From contig JAEYWD010000118.1 in NCBI GenBank assembly GCA_023429135.1, positions 41,486-105,485 on the forward strand: a stretch of 64,000 nt of DNA. The letters are read 5' to 3'. Under the pieces are notes generated by a model that had not been told where the DNA came from, did not search any database, and saw nothing but the letters and a program-made list of their open reading frames with translations. The translations under genes were made by a program, and so were the position numbers. Below are positions 46,648-56,706 of the stretch, in pieces (the first letter of the stretch is position 1; the number at the start of each line of letters is the position of its first letter). The stretch is from Bacteroidota bacterium. GTDB taxonomy: Bacteria > Bacteroidota > Bacteroidia > Bacteroidales > JAAUTT01.

Positions 46648-48846
46648 TTACCATTGAATATGAACATTAACACCATCGGGCAAGTTTTCGAAACTCAAAA
46701 AACACGTTTTCCCTAAAGTATCCCATGAACTTACAACATCAGTAACAACTTTACCATCAACCAGCGTAACGGTAATCTTTTTAGGTTCCGATGGCAACAA
46801 AACACGCATGGCGTTAGTAGTGTTAAGCGGACTCTTTACAACAAAAGAGTAACTTCGCTTTTCAACTTTTTCGTTATAAACCCTTGATGCAGCAGCAAGA
46901 ACCTGTGGTCTGCGTGCATCGGCAACTTTTTCGATATTATACAAAAAAGCCTGTTCGCCAGGATTTACAGTCTTCTCACTTAAAACAGGAAGTGTGGGAT
47001 CGAACAAGTCAATCAACTTTCCTTTAATAACAAATGACTCTGAGCTAACACTTTCGTCGACTACCGAAATAAGTTCATATGGTCCTCGGCTAAGGGAGAA
47101 ATGATTTTTGAAAGTCAGAGCGCCGGCCTTTGCTTTTTGCTCATACATCTGCTTTACTAAATCAATAAACGATTTATCCTCGTCAGCCTTAAGAACAAAT
47201 TCCTTGGGATCCAGTCGAATAACGACAACGGTTCCTTTACCACAAGCAAACGTACCATCTTTCGCCGTTTTGTCAATTCCAAGCAACTCAAATAAATGTT
47301 CCGAAGGTGCTTTAAATTGGAAGTTACCGGTATTCCACCACTCCTGCACGGTTTGGAAAGGATCGTTATCACTTCCGCAGTAAACGAGAACTCCGCCGTT
47401 TTTAACCCATTGCGAAATATACTTGTGAGCCTCCGCTGTTGGCGGCTTCATATTGGAATACGAAAGTATCAGCACTTTTACATCTTTCCAGGTTTCGGGA
47501 TACGAAACATTTTCGAGATGCACCAGACTCACCGGAACACCACGCTTGAGCAACGGTAGGGTTTGTCCGTAGAAATTGGAGAATTGGGGATCTTCGTAAC
47601 CACCGTGAGTAGGAAACCGCTGAAACATCAGCGAATTTGCCATAGCAACGCCAATACCTGCAGAGCCGCTTACCTTGTTATTCGATACAGGAATAAAGTT
47701 CAGGGCATTTACCATCACCTGCATTTGTGTGGAATAAAAGCGGGGAATACGCTCCTTTTTATCGGTGTTAGCGCTGGTCTTATATAAGCCTTCGTAAATA
47801 CGGTCGGGCCATGGCATAACCTCATAATCGGCCACCATAGGGTAAAGCAACTGAGCTGTAAAAGTTGCCTGATAATTCTTTTTATAGTCGGCCCAGTCGC
47901 GGGGCCAGTCTTCAATTGGATCGGTGAGAAAAAACATCTTACGACCGGTTGGTCGGGTCATGGATTCCATGGAACCATATTCCAGAAAGGCATTTTCGAA
48001 AACCCGCTCTTTACGTAAGCCATTGTAATAAGTCGGTTCGCGCGAGGTACCTGTCCACACCTGGGCAATATAGCCATCCACACACGAGAGCGATGCCAGC
48101 GAAGCCTCCGGACTTACAATCTGCCACGAAGAATAATTTACAAGCGAATGTGTTGGCACATAGCAACGAACGTTCATTCCTTTACTTTTCCCATATTCTT
48201 TGGCAAACGTAAAAACTTCGTTTAACGCATTGTAATATAACTGGTACTTGAGCTTATTGGATAAAAAAGTATTTTCGGGTGACTCGTGCGGTGCTCTCCA
48301 TGGGAATCCGTAGAAGTTCTGCCACTCACGTTTGAACGATTCGCTGTAACCGGCACGGGCCCAAAATTCGGGTTCTTCAAGGTAAATAGCATCAATTCCT
48401 GCATCGATTACCCTTTTGATATGCTTTTCCTTCATGTATTTAATGAAGTTTGCCGAGGGAACTATATATGGCACCATCCGCCCATGCCAGATTGTGTCTC
48501 CCTTGCGGGTAACCTGTCCTTCGTCGAGATGCTTTACACCGTCCCATTTACCGGTAAAATAATCCTGATAGTTACCCCAGGCAATACCTGTCATAAAATG
48601 AACGGTATAACCACGGTCCCGCCATGATTGTACCCGTTGCTCAAATGTCATATCACGCCGGTCGTCGGCCCCGTAAACAATGGCAACATCAGACCGCACA
48701 TCGGTAACAGGTTTCCACTGACCGGAAGTTTGAAAGGTTGTTTTTTCAGAGCTTCTTGATTGGGTTACTTTGCCCGGTTGCTGCGCGAAACCACATAATG
48801 GCAGCAAACAGAATATGATTAAAGGAAGAAAATATGACTTTTTCAT
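46648..48846 (-). CDS. Exported protein with barrel-like and Rossmann-like domains, possible uncatalogued glycosidase
   Basis: From the ATG at 48846 (two in-frame ATGs lie just upstream) this gives 732 residues with a signal peptide (MKKSYFLPLIIFCLLPLCGFA). Residues about 45-400 look like a TIM barrel: DVAIVYGADDRRDMTF, DAGIDAIYLEEPEFWARAG and KMFFLTDPIEDWPRDW. The acidic EEPEFW cluster is a candidate active site. Residues about 440-560 look Rossmann/flavodoxin-like (DVKVLILSYSNMKPPT, WVKNGGVLVYCGSDN), and the C-terminus is a beta-sandwich. This order recalls GH42 and GH164 enzymes, but I recognise no exact family. It sits between the SusCD genes and two GH92 genes, so it should act on the same mannose-rich glycan. 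Confidence 0.75.
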   Translation of the reverse strand: MKKSYFLPLIIFCLLPLCGFAQQPGKVTQSRSSEKTTFQTSGQWKPVTDVRSDVAIVYGADDRRDMTFEQRVQSWRDRGYTVHFMTGIAWGNYQDYFTGKWDGVKHLDEGQVTRKGDTIWHGRMVPYIVPSANFIKYMKEKHIKRVIDAGIDAIYLEEPEFWARAGYSESFKREWQNFYGFPWRAPHESPENTFLSNKLKYQLYYNALNEVFTFAKEYGKSKGMNVRCYVPTHSLVNYSSWQIVSPEASLASLSCVDGYIAQVWTGTSREPTYYNGLRKERVFENAFLEYGSMESMTRPTGRKMFFLTDPIEDWPRDWADYKKNYQATFTAQLLYPMVADYEVMPWPDRIYEGLYKTSANTDKKERIPRFYSTQMQVMVNALNFIPVSNNKVSGSAGIGVAMANSLMFQRFPTHGGYEDPQFSNFYGQTLPLLKRGVPVSLVHLENVSYPETWKDVKVLILSYSNMKPPTAEAHKYISQWVKNGGVLVYCGSDNDPFQTVQEWWNTGNFQFKAPSEHLFELLGIDKTAKDGTFACGKGTVVVIRLDPKEFVLKADEDKSFIDLVKQMYEQKAKAGALTFKNHFSLSRGPYELISVVDESVSSESFVIKGKLIDLFDPTLPVLSEKTVNPGEQAFLYNIEKVADARRPQVLAAASRVYNEKVEKRSYSFVVKSPLNTTNAMRVLLPSEPKKITVTLVDGKVVTDVVSSWDTLGKTCFLSFENLPDGVNVHIQW

Positions 48847-49053
48847 CATAAATATCAATTTCAGGTTAAGTTAAATAAATACTATTGAAGGTTAAGTATA
48901 CAAAAGCAAACATATAAAACAAACTAATAGGAATAACTGAAATCTGTCATTCAATAGTAAATGATCTATAGTAAATGATGGAAGTCATTCATGATTTACA
49001 TGAAACGACTTCCAAACATTACACTACACTACTACTGTAAACTAACAAACTAA

Positions 49054-49860
49054 TTATCGTGGAATATCAACCTTTTTTGCGGCGTTATAATTATGCCTCA
49101 TAATATTTTCGGTGGCATAATTAATGCGGGCAGCCGCCCTGACAAATACAGTTCTGCCTGCCGGAATTACACCTTTTGAAGTAATTGTAATAGGTTTCCC
49201 TAGCAACGCTTCAAATGAATTACCGCTATAATTGATAATCTGGGTATACCTGTCGTCCTTATCGCGGTAACCTACATACGGAACCTGACTAACAAACAGA
49301 CGCACGTCGGTAACATTCAGCATATTATCATTGTATCCGCCCATAGGTTCAATTTTCGACTTAAACTCAGCAGGACTTACAGCCCTTGTAACAATTATTG
49401 TAGCTGTAACCTGACCATTGCTAACAGTTGGCTCACCCACCCATTCAATTTTCAGAAAAGGTTGTACTTTGAATTCAACTTCGGTAACACCATTAATATC
49501 CAGATATTGGGTTTCATCAGCAATAGTATCGCCGGCGGCATTTTTCCTGAGTAGCGGAATAAAAGCGCCATCAATACGCACATTATAATGACCCTTAAAC
49601 ACCTTCGTATTCTGAAAAATACCTTCTTTCATACAAAAGAAATCGAAGTTATCGGGCACATTTGTTTCTTTCCAACTAAGCTCTCTGAGTCGTACACGTG
49701 TTCCTTCGCTGCCCTGATCGGTTAAAACCAGTTCACCTGTTGCAGCATCAACCACTCTGCCTTTGATTGTTTCCCCCGGCTCATCATAATTGTCGATTTC
49801 GCAGGAATTAAAGGAAACAACAGCTAAGCAAAATAATATACTATAAAATAGTCTTTTCAT
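49054..49860 (-). CDS. DUF3823 surface lipoprotein (SusE/F-like position)
   Basis: The 268-residue protein has a lipoprotein signal (LAVVSFNSCEIDNYDEPG, lipidated Cys20). The mature chain starts with IKGRVVDAATGELVLTDQG, a carboxypeptidase-like beta-sandwich typical of DUF3823, then a second beta domain. Such proteins occupy the SusE/SusF place after SusD and probably help bind glycan at the cell surface. It lies 56 bp after susD. A 195-bp gap separates it from the orphan barrel gene. Confidence 0.85.
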   Translation of the reverse strand: MKRLFYSILFCLAVVSFNSCEIDNYDEPGETIKGRVVDAATGELVLTDQGSEGTRVRLRELSWKETNVPDNFDFFCMKEGIFQNTKVFKGHYNVRIDGAFIPLLRKNAAGDTIADETQYLDINGVTEVEFKVQPFLKIEWVGEPTVSNGQVTATIIVTRAVSPAEFKSKIEPMGGYNDNMLNVTDVRLFVSQVPYVGYRDKDDRYTQIINYSGNSFEALLGKPITITSKGVIPAGRTVFVRAAARINYATENIMRHNYNAAKKVDIPR

Positions 49861-49916
49861 GTCTTTATATTTTGATAATTCAATTATCGTATCTATTTGT
49901 TTACTGAGAGTTACAA

Positions 49917-51977
49917 CTAACGTCCAGGTTGTTGATCAATCACTGGGCTCTTTGAAACCTCGCCTCCCGGAATAGCGAAATAATACTCCTGTTCAGTCAT
50001 CCGGAAACGACGGCGGCCTTCTTCAAAACCTGCATCGAAGAAATATTTACCTGTTGTTGAAGAATAAAATGGATACAAACCCTTGTAATAGGCACCATCA
50101 GCCTGGGTAGAACCATTGAGAATTTCGGAATGCTGGGTTCTCCAGCGACGAATGTCCCATAGGATTTTATTCTCAAAAGCAAGTTCTTTCCTGCGTTCTT
50201 TGCGGATGATATTAAGACCATCAATCCCGGTTAAATCAGAAATACCTGTTAATGCGTTAGCTCCTGCCCTCTCGCGGATTGTTTTCACAGCATCAAAAGC
50301 TATCTGCTGGAAGTTATCGCCTTCAGGAGCAGCTTCGCCGGCAAGCATAAGCTCATATCCGGCTTCGGCGGCATTGAGCAGAACCTCGGCATAACGCATC
50401 AGTATAAAATGTTGTTCCGAACGGGCTTCGAGCACTAAAGTCTGAGGCATGTTGGGATTTAACCACTTGCGGATAACAAAACCTGTCATAGCCGAAGTAT
50501 TGTCGGAAGTAAAAGGTCCGCTCTTACCGCCGGCATTCATAGTGGTACCGCCTGGGAGGGCGACGGTTTCGTGGGTTGTACCATTCTGCGACAGGAAAAG
50601 TGATTTCTCACCAGCAAAAGCTCCTGTTGCTTTGTATGCATCTACCTGGTTATAGTTGGCCGGACCCGAAAAATTATAATCAGGAGCTCCACCGTTCATC
50701 ACTCTTAGTGGTGCAATACCATTGGTAGCATCACCGGTAAAAATACCTCTGCGGATTTCAATAACTTCACCCTTGAAAACATCGCCGGGCCAAATAACGT
50801 TGGCTCGCAAACGAGGTTCAGCATTTGCAAAAATATCCGTCACTTTATCAAACAACAGGTATTTACCATTTTCATCGAACACTTTAATGGTGCCGTCGGG
50901 GTTCTTTGCAAAACCGTCGAATAACTCTACAAAGTCGAGCGTTGGACAATTTCCGGCTGAATATCCGTTGCTGCCCATTAATTGCCGTGGAATGTTATAA
51001 GCATCGAAACCATGAGCTAAATCGGGATACTTATATTCTTTGATGTAAATATTCTCGGAACTTCCCAGATCGAAAAACATCTCAACAAGGTTATTATACT
51101 GAGCTTCTTTGTCGTTAGCTGCCCATTTTTTCTTATACAAGGAATACTTACCCGATTTCATTATTTCGCGGGCAGCGTTGTATGCTTCCCTGTAATACTT
51201 AACTGAAGCAGCGACAGCCGAGTTGGGATCGAAACCAATAACCCTTACACCGGTTTTATCACCAAATCCGGTTATTTTATTGTATTTGGCAACCGAACCA
51301 GCAAACAACATGGCTTCCGATTTAAAACCATAAGCAACATATTTATTGGCATACCCCCGCTTCGGACTTGTAGCAGAGAGGTTTGTTATAGCCAGATTGA
51401 AATCGGCCAAAACCTGGTTCCAGGTCTCTTCTTCTGTAGAACGTGGCACTTCAAGCTGAGCTGCCGGAAGTTCAGGATATTTTAGCACAGAAGTAATCAA
51501 AGGAACACCTCCATAGCGTTTCGCCAGTGCGTAAAAAACCATTGCACGTGCAAAATAGGCTTCGCCAATGTAGTGATTATAATCTGCTTCACTGTAGTTA
51601 GCCTTGTACGAAGGAAGAATTTCGAGCAAACGATTTGCGTCGCGCAGAAGGTTAAAAGCGCGTGTCCAGTAAGCTCCATTGCGCGACCATCCTTCGGAAG
51701 TCATAGCTGTACCGGCATCACGACCAATAGAAGAGCCTTCGTTAGTACCGGGAGTAACAAGCCAATCGTCGAAAAACTGACGGGCAGGAGAATATTTGAA
51801 GTCCTCGAAAGGCATCTGACTATAGATACGCGACAAATACACCGACATACCTGCAGTACTGGAGAACAAATCCTCATCTTTTACAACATTCATAGGAGAT
51901 ATGTCCAAATAATCCTTACATGAGATCAGGACATTTCCAAACACCAATATTGAGATTAAAAAATATTTCAATTTCAT
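49917..51977 (-). CDS. SusD/RagB-type glycan-binding lipoprotein, locus 2
   Basis: The 686-residue protein is long for SusD (usually 500-600). The lipoprotein signal ends at Cys20 in VLISCKDYLDISP. The SusD fold is clear: YIGEAYFARAMVFYALAKRYGG, LMRYAEVLLNAAEAGYELM, IRKERRKELAFENKILWDIRRW. The extra length lies in the middle insertion (about 340-490), which may extend the binding surface. It is 12 bp downstream of its SusC partner. Confidence 0.95.
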   Translation of the reverse strand: MKLKYFLISILVFGNVLISCKDYLDISPMNVVKDEDLFSSTAGMSVYLSRIYSQMPFEDFKYSPARQFFDDWLVTPGTNEGSSIGRDAGTAMTSEGWSRNGAYWTRAFNLLRDANRLLEILPSYKANYSEADYNHYIGEAYFARAMVFYALAKRYGGVPLITSVLKYPELPAAQLEVPRSTEEETWNQVLADFNLAITNLSATSPKRGYANKYVAYGFKSEAMLFAGSVAKYNKITGFGDKTGVRVIGFDPNSAVAASVKYYREAYNAAREIMKSGKYSLYKKKWAANDKEAQYNNLVEMFFDLGSSENIYIKEYKYPDLAHGFDAYNIPRQLMGSNGYSAGNCPTLDFVELFDGFAKNPDGTIKVFDENGKYLLFDKVTDIFANAEPRLRANVIWPGDVFKGEVIEIRRGIFTGDATNGIAPLRVMNGGAPDYNFSGPANYNQVDAYKATGAFAGEKSLFLSQNGTTHETVALPGGTTMNAGGKSGPFTSDNTSAMTGFVIRKWLNPNMPQTLVLEARSEQHFILMRYAEVLLNAAEAGYELMLAGEAAPEGDNFQQIAFDAVKTIRERAGANALTGISDLTGIDGLNIIRKERRKELAFENKILWDIRRWRTQHSEILNGSTQADGAYYKGLYPFYSSTTGKYFFDAGFEEGRRRFRMTEQEYYFAIPGGEVSKSPVIDQQPGR

Positions 51978-51989
51978 AGCAGTAACTTA

Positions 51990-54900
51990 TTAGAATTTAA
52001 TGTTTAAACCTACCGAAACACTCTTGTTGAGGGGATATAAATATCCGTAAGAGTCGTTAGGATGTTCAGGGTCAACATATTTCACCTTGGTGATGGTGAA
52101 CAGGTTGTAGGTATTTGCATAAACACGGAAGTTTTTGATTCCAACCTTGTTCATCCATTTGGAAGGAACTGTATACCCAAGTTCAATGCTTTTCAGGCGT
52201 AAATAAGCGCTATTTTCAACATTGAAAGTGGAATTTTCATCGGGCAGACTTCCTGTGTAAGCATAATGACCGCTTACCCATTGAGTGGCCGGATCATAAG
52301 GATCGGCCTTGGGATCAACCGGATGCCAGCGGTCCATGAACTGTTCCATTGCACCTGAGTCGCCGCTTCCCCACATTGGAACACGAAGCTGTTCGCCATA
52401 TACAAGAGAACTCATGGCAGACCCCTGTAGCAGCAGGTTCATATCGAAACCTTTGTAAGTGGCATCGAAAATAAGGCTGAAGTTCATCCAAGGATACTGG
52501 TTGTAACGTATCGGGTGAACATCGTTGCCGTTAATTTCACCATCGCCGTTCCAATCTTCGTATTTGTAATCGCCAATAACCGTATTACGGGCAATATAGA
52601 TGGGGCTGTTCCAGATATCTCCCCAGGATGAAAACTGCCCATCGCCCTGAAGACCGGTGTGAACTCCCTGAAGACGATCGTTCTGATTATTTTTCCAGTT
52701 ACTCCATGAACTCCCTAATGGACCGCGGTCTACATGCAGACGTTGTACCCGTGCAATCGAGAATAATCCCTTTAAATTGTAATGAAATTCCTGTATTTTG
52801 CTACGGTGGGAAAGTTCAAGATCTAAACCATACGTGCGGTCGCTGTTGAGATTTTCTTCCGGAAGTCCAGCTCCAACAACTGTTGGAATACCTCCACTGC
52901 GTGTTGCCAGAAGGCCCTGACGGTTGCGACTGAAATAATCGGCGGAGAAACCAAGTAAGCCATTCCATGCCTCAAATTCCAGACCTATATCGAAGGTTTT
53001 AGCTGTATACCATGTAATAAAAGGGTTTGGAATACCTTTATTATCGGCACTGGCATTAAAGCTGCCATCGAAAACATAGCCACCGGTAAAATTACGGGAA
53101 TCGGACTTGGTAGGATAATTATATCCTGACACAAACTGGTATCTTGAAGCATTATCGTCGCCGGTTTTACCATAAGAAGAGCGAACTTTCAGATTACTTA
53201 TAAAAGACAGAGCAGAAATGCTTTTGAAGAAATTCTCTTCGGAAATACGCCATCCTAAAGAAGCTGCCGGAAAGAAACCCCATTGTGATCCTTCTGCAAA
53301 CTTTGAGGAACCATCATAACGAAATAAAAATTCGGCAAGATATTTATTGTCAAACCCATAATTGAATTTCCCAACAAGAGCCAGGTTTGCATCTTCGTAA
53401 AGAGCATCGGAGCCTGTGTTCATGGTAGCCTGCTGACCTTCGGCTTTCCCGGCAAAAATATAGGGCAGCGGAAGCACGAGGTCTCTCTGGGCAAAGAAAT
53501 TGTCGCTTGTGCGTTTTTGAACTTCCCATAACGCAAGTGCTGAAACATTATGCTTATTAAAGGTTCCTTCGTAATTAACCGAAGCCTGACTCAGCGTTTG
53601 GGCTTTGAAATAAGCTTCGCGTTTGATGCGGTTAGGAGACTGACGCAAAAATTTTGTGTATGTACTGGTAGATTCATCATAACGGTATTGGGCATATTCC
53701 TTCTGAAAAAGATTTGTACTCGATACATAATAATCGTAACTGAACAAACCCTTCACAAATAATCCCTTCACTCCCGGAATGTCGTATCTCAGACTGGCCG
53801 ACGATTGCAGCCATTTTTTATTATATTCCTTATAACCAACAATATCACTATCCATAAACGAGATAGGATTATCGCCTTCTATCAGGCCATGAAAAGGTTT
53901 TGTAGGATCGTTGTTTGCATAAGCAGGAATATGAGCTCCCTGACGCCAGAAACCCCGGATAATCCACCATGAATCCTGATATGGACGATCCTGTTCATCC
54001 ATCACTCCATTGAGGTTCAGGTCGAAAGTTAGACGATCGGTAATTTTAGTTGTGATATTCGACCTCAGGTTATATTTGGTATAGTTGAGATCGCTCGATT
54101 TGAAAAACCCTTCCTGATACTGATATCCCAAGCCGGCGTAGAAAGTAGTTCTGTCGTTTCCGCCGGTTGCACTCAGGTTATGCATGGTTTGTGGGGCATA
54201 TTTGCTAAAAACAAGCGGATACCAGTCGGTGCTTTGCTTTTTACCAGTTCTGTAATCCTCGAACTGCTGATCGTTAAAAACAGGAGATCCGCCATTAACA
54301 TTATGCATTGCAGCTTCATTACGCAAAGTCATGTATTCAATTGCATCAACCGTTGCTGGAAGCCCCGACGGTATTTGCCAGGTATATGAACCTGTATAGT
54401 TCATTTCCAGCTTATTCTTTGTACCTCTCTTGGTAGTTACCAGCACGACGCCATTGGCGGCGCGCACTCCATAAATAGCGGCCGAAGCATCCTTGAGGAC
54501 GGAAAGGTTTTCTATATCATTCGGATCGAGACGTTGAAAATCGTCATTGGTGCGTGGAATTCCGTCGATAATAATCAGAGGAGAACCCATAGCACGTATA
54601 TCGAAGTTATTGTTAAACGATCCGGGTTCGGCAGTTTTCTGGGTGACACGTACACCGGCTATTTTACCGGCAAGCATGTTCTGGGCATTTTCGTTTTTGG
54701 TCGAGACTATATCGTCGCCTTTAACCGACGAAATAGCTCCTGTCAGGGTTACTTTCTTCTGTGTACCGTAACCTACAACAACTACTTCTTCCAAAGCCTT
54801 AATATCGGGTACAAGCTGGACATTTATAACAGAGTTTTCTCCCACAGTAAATTTTTCACCTAAATATCCAACTGAGGAGAAAACCAGAACCGACCTTGAG

Positions 54901-55415
54901 TCGGGCACTTCAATAGAAAAATGTCCGTTGTAATCAGTAACCACACCCAAAGTTGTACCTTCAATAAGTACATTTACGCCAGGCAAAGGCTCTTTTGTGG
55001 AACCGTCGGTAACTGTACCTGTTACTTTGATTGCCTGGATCATTTCCAAAGGATAAATAACAACAAAGTTTTTATCCATTATTTTATAGGTAAGATCAGC
55101 CGAACCACAAATTTCGCCAAGAATATCATCGAGCGTACCTGCATCTATATTCTGCGAAATTATTTTATTCAACTGAACATATTCATCATTATAAAAGAAA
55201 CGTACATTCCCTTCTTTTTCTATGATCTTAAGAACATTACGCAACGTTTCACCTTTGGTATTCTGATTTATTTTAATTTGTTGCGAAAATACGGAGGCAG
55301 AGATCTGGAATGACAGCACAGCAGATAATAGTAGTGTGAGCTTCATGATTAGTAGTATTTTCTTAAAAGGATATTGTATTTGGGAATAAAAATCCCAATT
55401 CAACTTTTTTTTCAT
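51990..55415 (-). CDS. SusC/RagA-type TonB-dependent transporter with STN domain, locus 2
   Basis: The 1141-residue protein has an extended N-terminus before a signal (IMKLTLLLSAVLSFQISA), then an STN domain (about 50-115), a carboxypeptidase-like repeat (VTGTVTDGSTKEPLPGVNV), the TonB-box region EEVVVVGYGTQKK, a plug with GVVLVTTKRG and a 22-strand barrel ending SVGLNIKF. The STN domain implies signalling to the FecR protein encoded 137 bp upstream. With SusD it imports oligosaccharides across the outer membrane. Confidence 0.96.
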   Translation of the reverse strand: MKKKLNWDFYSQIQYPFKKILLIMKLTLLLSAVLSFQISASVFSQQIKINQNTKGETLRNVLKIIEKEGNVRFFYNDEYVQLNKIISQNIDAGTLDDILGEICGSADLTYKIMDKNFVVIYPLEMIQAIKVTGTVTDGSTKEPLPGVNVLIEGTTLGVVTDYNGHFSIEVPDSRSVLVFSSVGYLGEKFTVGENSVINVQLVPDIKALEEVVVVGYGTQKKVTLTGAISSVKGDDIVSTKNENAQNMLAGKIAGVRVTQKTAEPGSFNNNFDIRAMGSPLIIIDGIPRTNDDFQRLDPNDIENLSVLKDASAAIYGVRAANGVVLVTTKRGTKNKLEMNYTGSYTWQIPSGLPATVDAIEYMTLRNEAAMHNVNGGSPVFNDQQFEDYRTGKKQSTDWYPLVFSKYAPQTMHNLSATGGNDRTTFYAGLGYQYQEGFFKSSDLNYTKYNLRSNITTKITDRLTFDLNLNGVMDEQDRPYQDSWWIIRGFWRQGAHIPAYANNDPTKPFHGLIEGDNPISFMDSDIVGYKEYNKKWLQSSASLRYDIPGVKGLFVKGLFSYDYYVSSTNLFQKEYAQYRYDESTSTYTKFLRQSPNRIKREAYFKAQTLSQASVNYEGTFNKHNVSALALWEVQKRTSDNFFAQRDLVLPLPYIFAGKAEGQQATMNTGSDALYEDANLALVGKFNYGFDNKYLAEFLFRYDGSSKFAEGSQWGFFPAASLGWRISEENFFKSISALSFISNLKVRSSYGKTGDDNASRYQFVSGYNYPTKSDSRNFTGGYVFDGSFNASADNKGIPNPFITWYTAKTFDIGLEFEAWNGLLGFSADYFSRNRQGLLATRSGGIPTVVGAGLPEENLNSDRTYGLDLELSHRSKIQEFHYNLKGLFSIARVQRLHVDRGPLGSSWSNWKNNQNDRLQGVHTGLQGDGQFSSWGDIWNSPIYIARNTVIGDYKYEDWNGDGEINGNDVHPIRYNQYPWMNFSLIFDATYKGFDMNLLLQGSAMSSLVYGEQLRVPMWGSGDSGAMEQFMDRWHPVDPKADPYDPATQWVSGHYAYTGSLPDENSTFNVENSAYLRLKSIELGYTVPSKWMNKVGIKNFRVYANTYNLFTITKVKYVDPEHPNDSYGYLYPLNKSVSVGLNIKF

Positions 55416-55461
55416 AAATTTGAACGTTAAAATTCTACACTAGGATGTTAACAAGACTTAG

Positions 55462-55490
55462 AGGAGAAGTAGGTAACGACTATTTCTCCT
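55462..55490 (-). promoter_or_regulatory. Leader hairpin between fecR and susC of locus 2
   Basis: AGGAGAAGTAG (55462-55472) and CTATTTCTCCT (55480-55490) form an 11-bp stem with one mismatch and a 7-base loop in the 137-bp fecR-susC gap. No T tract follows on the minus strand. It may be an RNA processing or stabilising stem that raises susC over fecR, or an operator. Confidence 0.45.
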
Positions 55491-55552
55491 TTTCTCTTTC
55501 GGGTATTTGATGAGCGTTATGATGTATTCATGTAATTAGTTTTAGTTAGTAA

Positions 55553-56665
55553 TTAGTTTACATTTTTTCTGAATTTATCCAGTAAGTTTGTATTAAGCTG
55601 CAAGCTTATATAATTGTTATCCATCTGAAAATTAATAGGAGCCGAGAGCACCATAGCTGCCATAATTTGCTCAATGGTTTCGTTCTGAATTTTTCCAGTG
55701 AACTTATATTGTTTAATCTTTTCGGAATCGAATCGTATTTTAACGTTATATCTGCGCTCGAGAACGGGCGCCAGGGAGCCAAGCGGTTCGCCTTCAATAA
55801 TCCAGGTATCGTCCTTCCACGATGTAATCAACTCCGTTCTAACTTCCGAAGAAACATTGGCCTGGGGTAACGGGTCCGCTTCTTTGGCAGTTATTACTTT
55901 ATTAATTTCAGTCTTTCCGGCTTCTTTCACATCAGATTTTCTGATATAAGTAATCATTTGCTTAGGCTTCAATTCAGCATCTTTCAGCTCAATCGTCCTA
56001 TTCACCGATGTAATACTTATTTTTCCCTCTTCAAGTGTTGCTGTAATTGTTTTTTCGTTTGGATAAGCCTTTACATTGAACCTGGTTCCGAGAGCCTTCA
56101 CTATAATGTCGGAAGTTTTAACTCTAAAGGGGACTTCAGCATTCTTTTGTACACTGAAATATGCTTCCCCTATAAGATCTAAATCACGGTTGGTTTTGCC
56201 ATACTGATTGTTGTACGAAATTTTACTGCCAGCGTTTATCCAAACTTTTGTACCATCGGGCAGATCAACAACACTTTTGGAACCTAACGGTGCCGTGATA
56301 GTAGTGATGGTAGATCTTTCCAGAGTATTGCTGCGAAACATCAATCCTAAAATTGTTCCCAAAGCAAGTATAACAATCCAGGACGCAGCTATTTTCGAGA
56401 AAGTCCAGAATACCTTGGGCTTGTCCGATTTTCCGAGAGTATCTTTTAAATGAGCAAGTTCACTTTCAATTTTCTCAGGAGAATAAGCAATAGGTGTATT
56501 ACTCATTATCCATGCCGACTTCAGATTATTAAACTGTTCCAGATGTAGTTCATCTTCCTCAAGCCACTTTTTTAGAGTGCTTAACCCATCATTGTCAATT
56601 ACTCCTTTTAAAAAATCGGTAATCAGCAACGAAATCTCTTCCGGTATTTGTGAATCAATAATCAT
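55553..56665 (-). CDS. FecR-type anti-sigma factor, locus 2
   Basis: The 370-residue protein has a cytoplasmic sigma-binding N-terminus (1-80), one membrane helix (about 87-107, FSKIAASWIVILALGTILG) and a periplasmic FecR domain (LPDGTKVWINAGSKISYN, LIGEAYFSVQKNAEVPFRV, GTRFNVKAYPNE) with a DUF4974-like end. A charged insertion near 235-275 is longer than in the locus-1 protein. It follows its sigma gene by 41 bp. Confidence 0.93.
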   Translation of the reverse strand: MIIDSQIPEEISLLITDFLKGVIDNDGLSTLKKWLEEDELHLEQFNNLKSAWIMSNTPIAYSPEKIESELAHLKDTLGKSDKPKVFWTFSKIAASWIVILALGTILGLMFRSNTLERSTITTITAPLGSKSVVDLPDGTKVWINAGSKISYNNQYGKTNRDLDLIGEAYFSVQKNAEVPFRVKTSDIIVKALGTRFNVKAYPNEKTITATLEEGKISITSVNRTIELKDAELKPKQMITYIRKSDVKEAGKTEINKVITAKEADPLPQANVSSEVRTELITSWKDDTWIIEGEPLGSLAPVLERRYNVKIRFDSEKIKQYKFTGKIQNETIEQIMAAMVLSAPINFQMDNNYISLQLNTNLLDKFRKNVN

Positions 56666-56706
56666 AAAATGCTTTGTTTAATATGTCAGGATTTTTCTCT
56701 TGCTGT

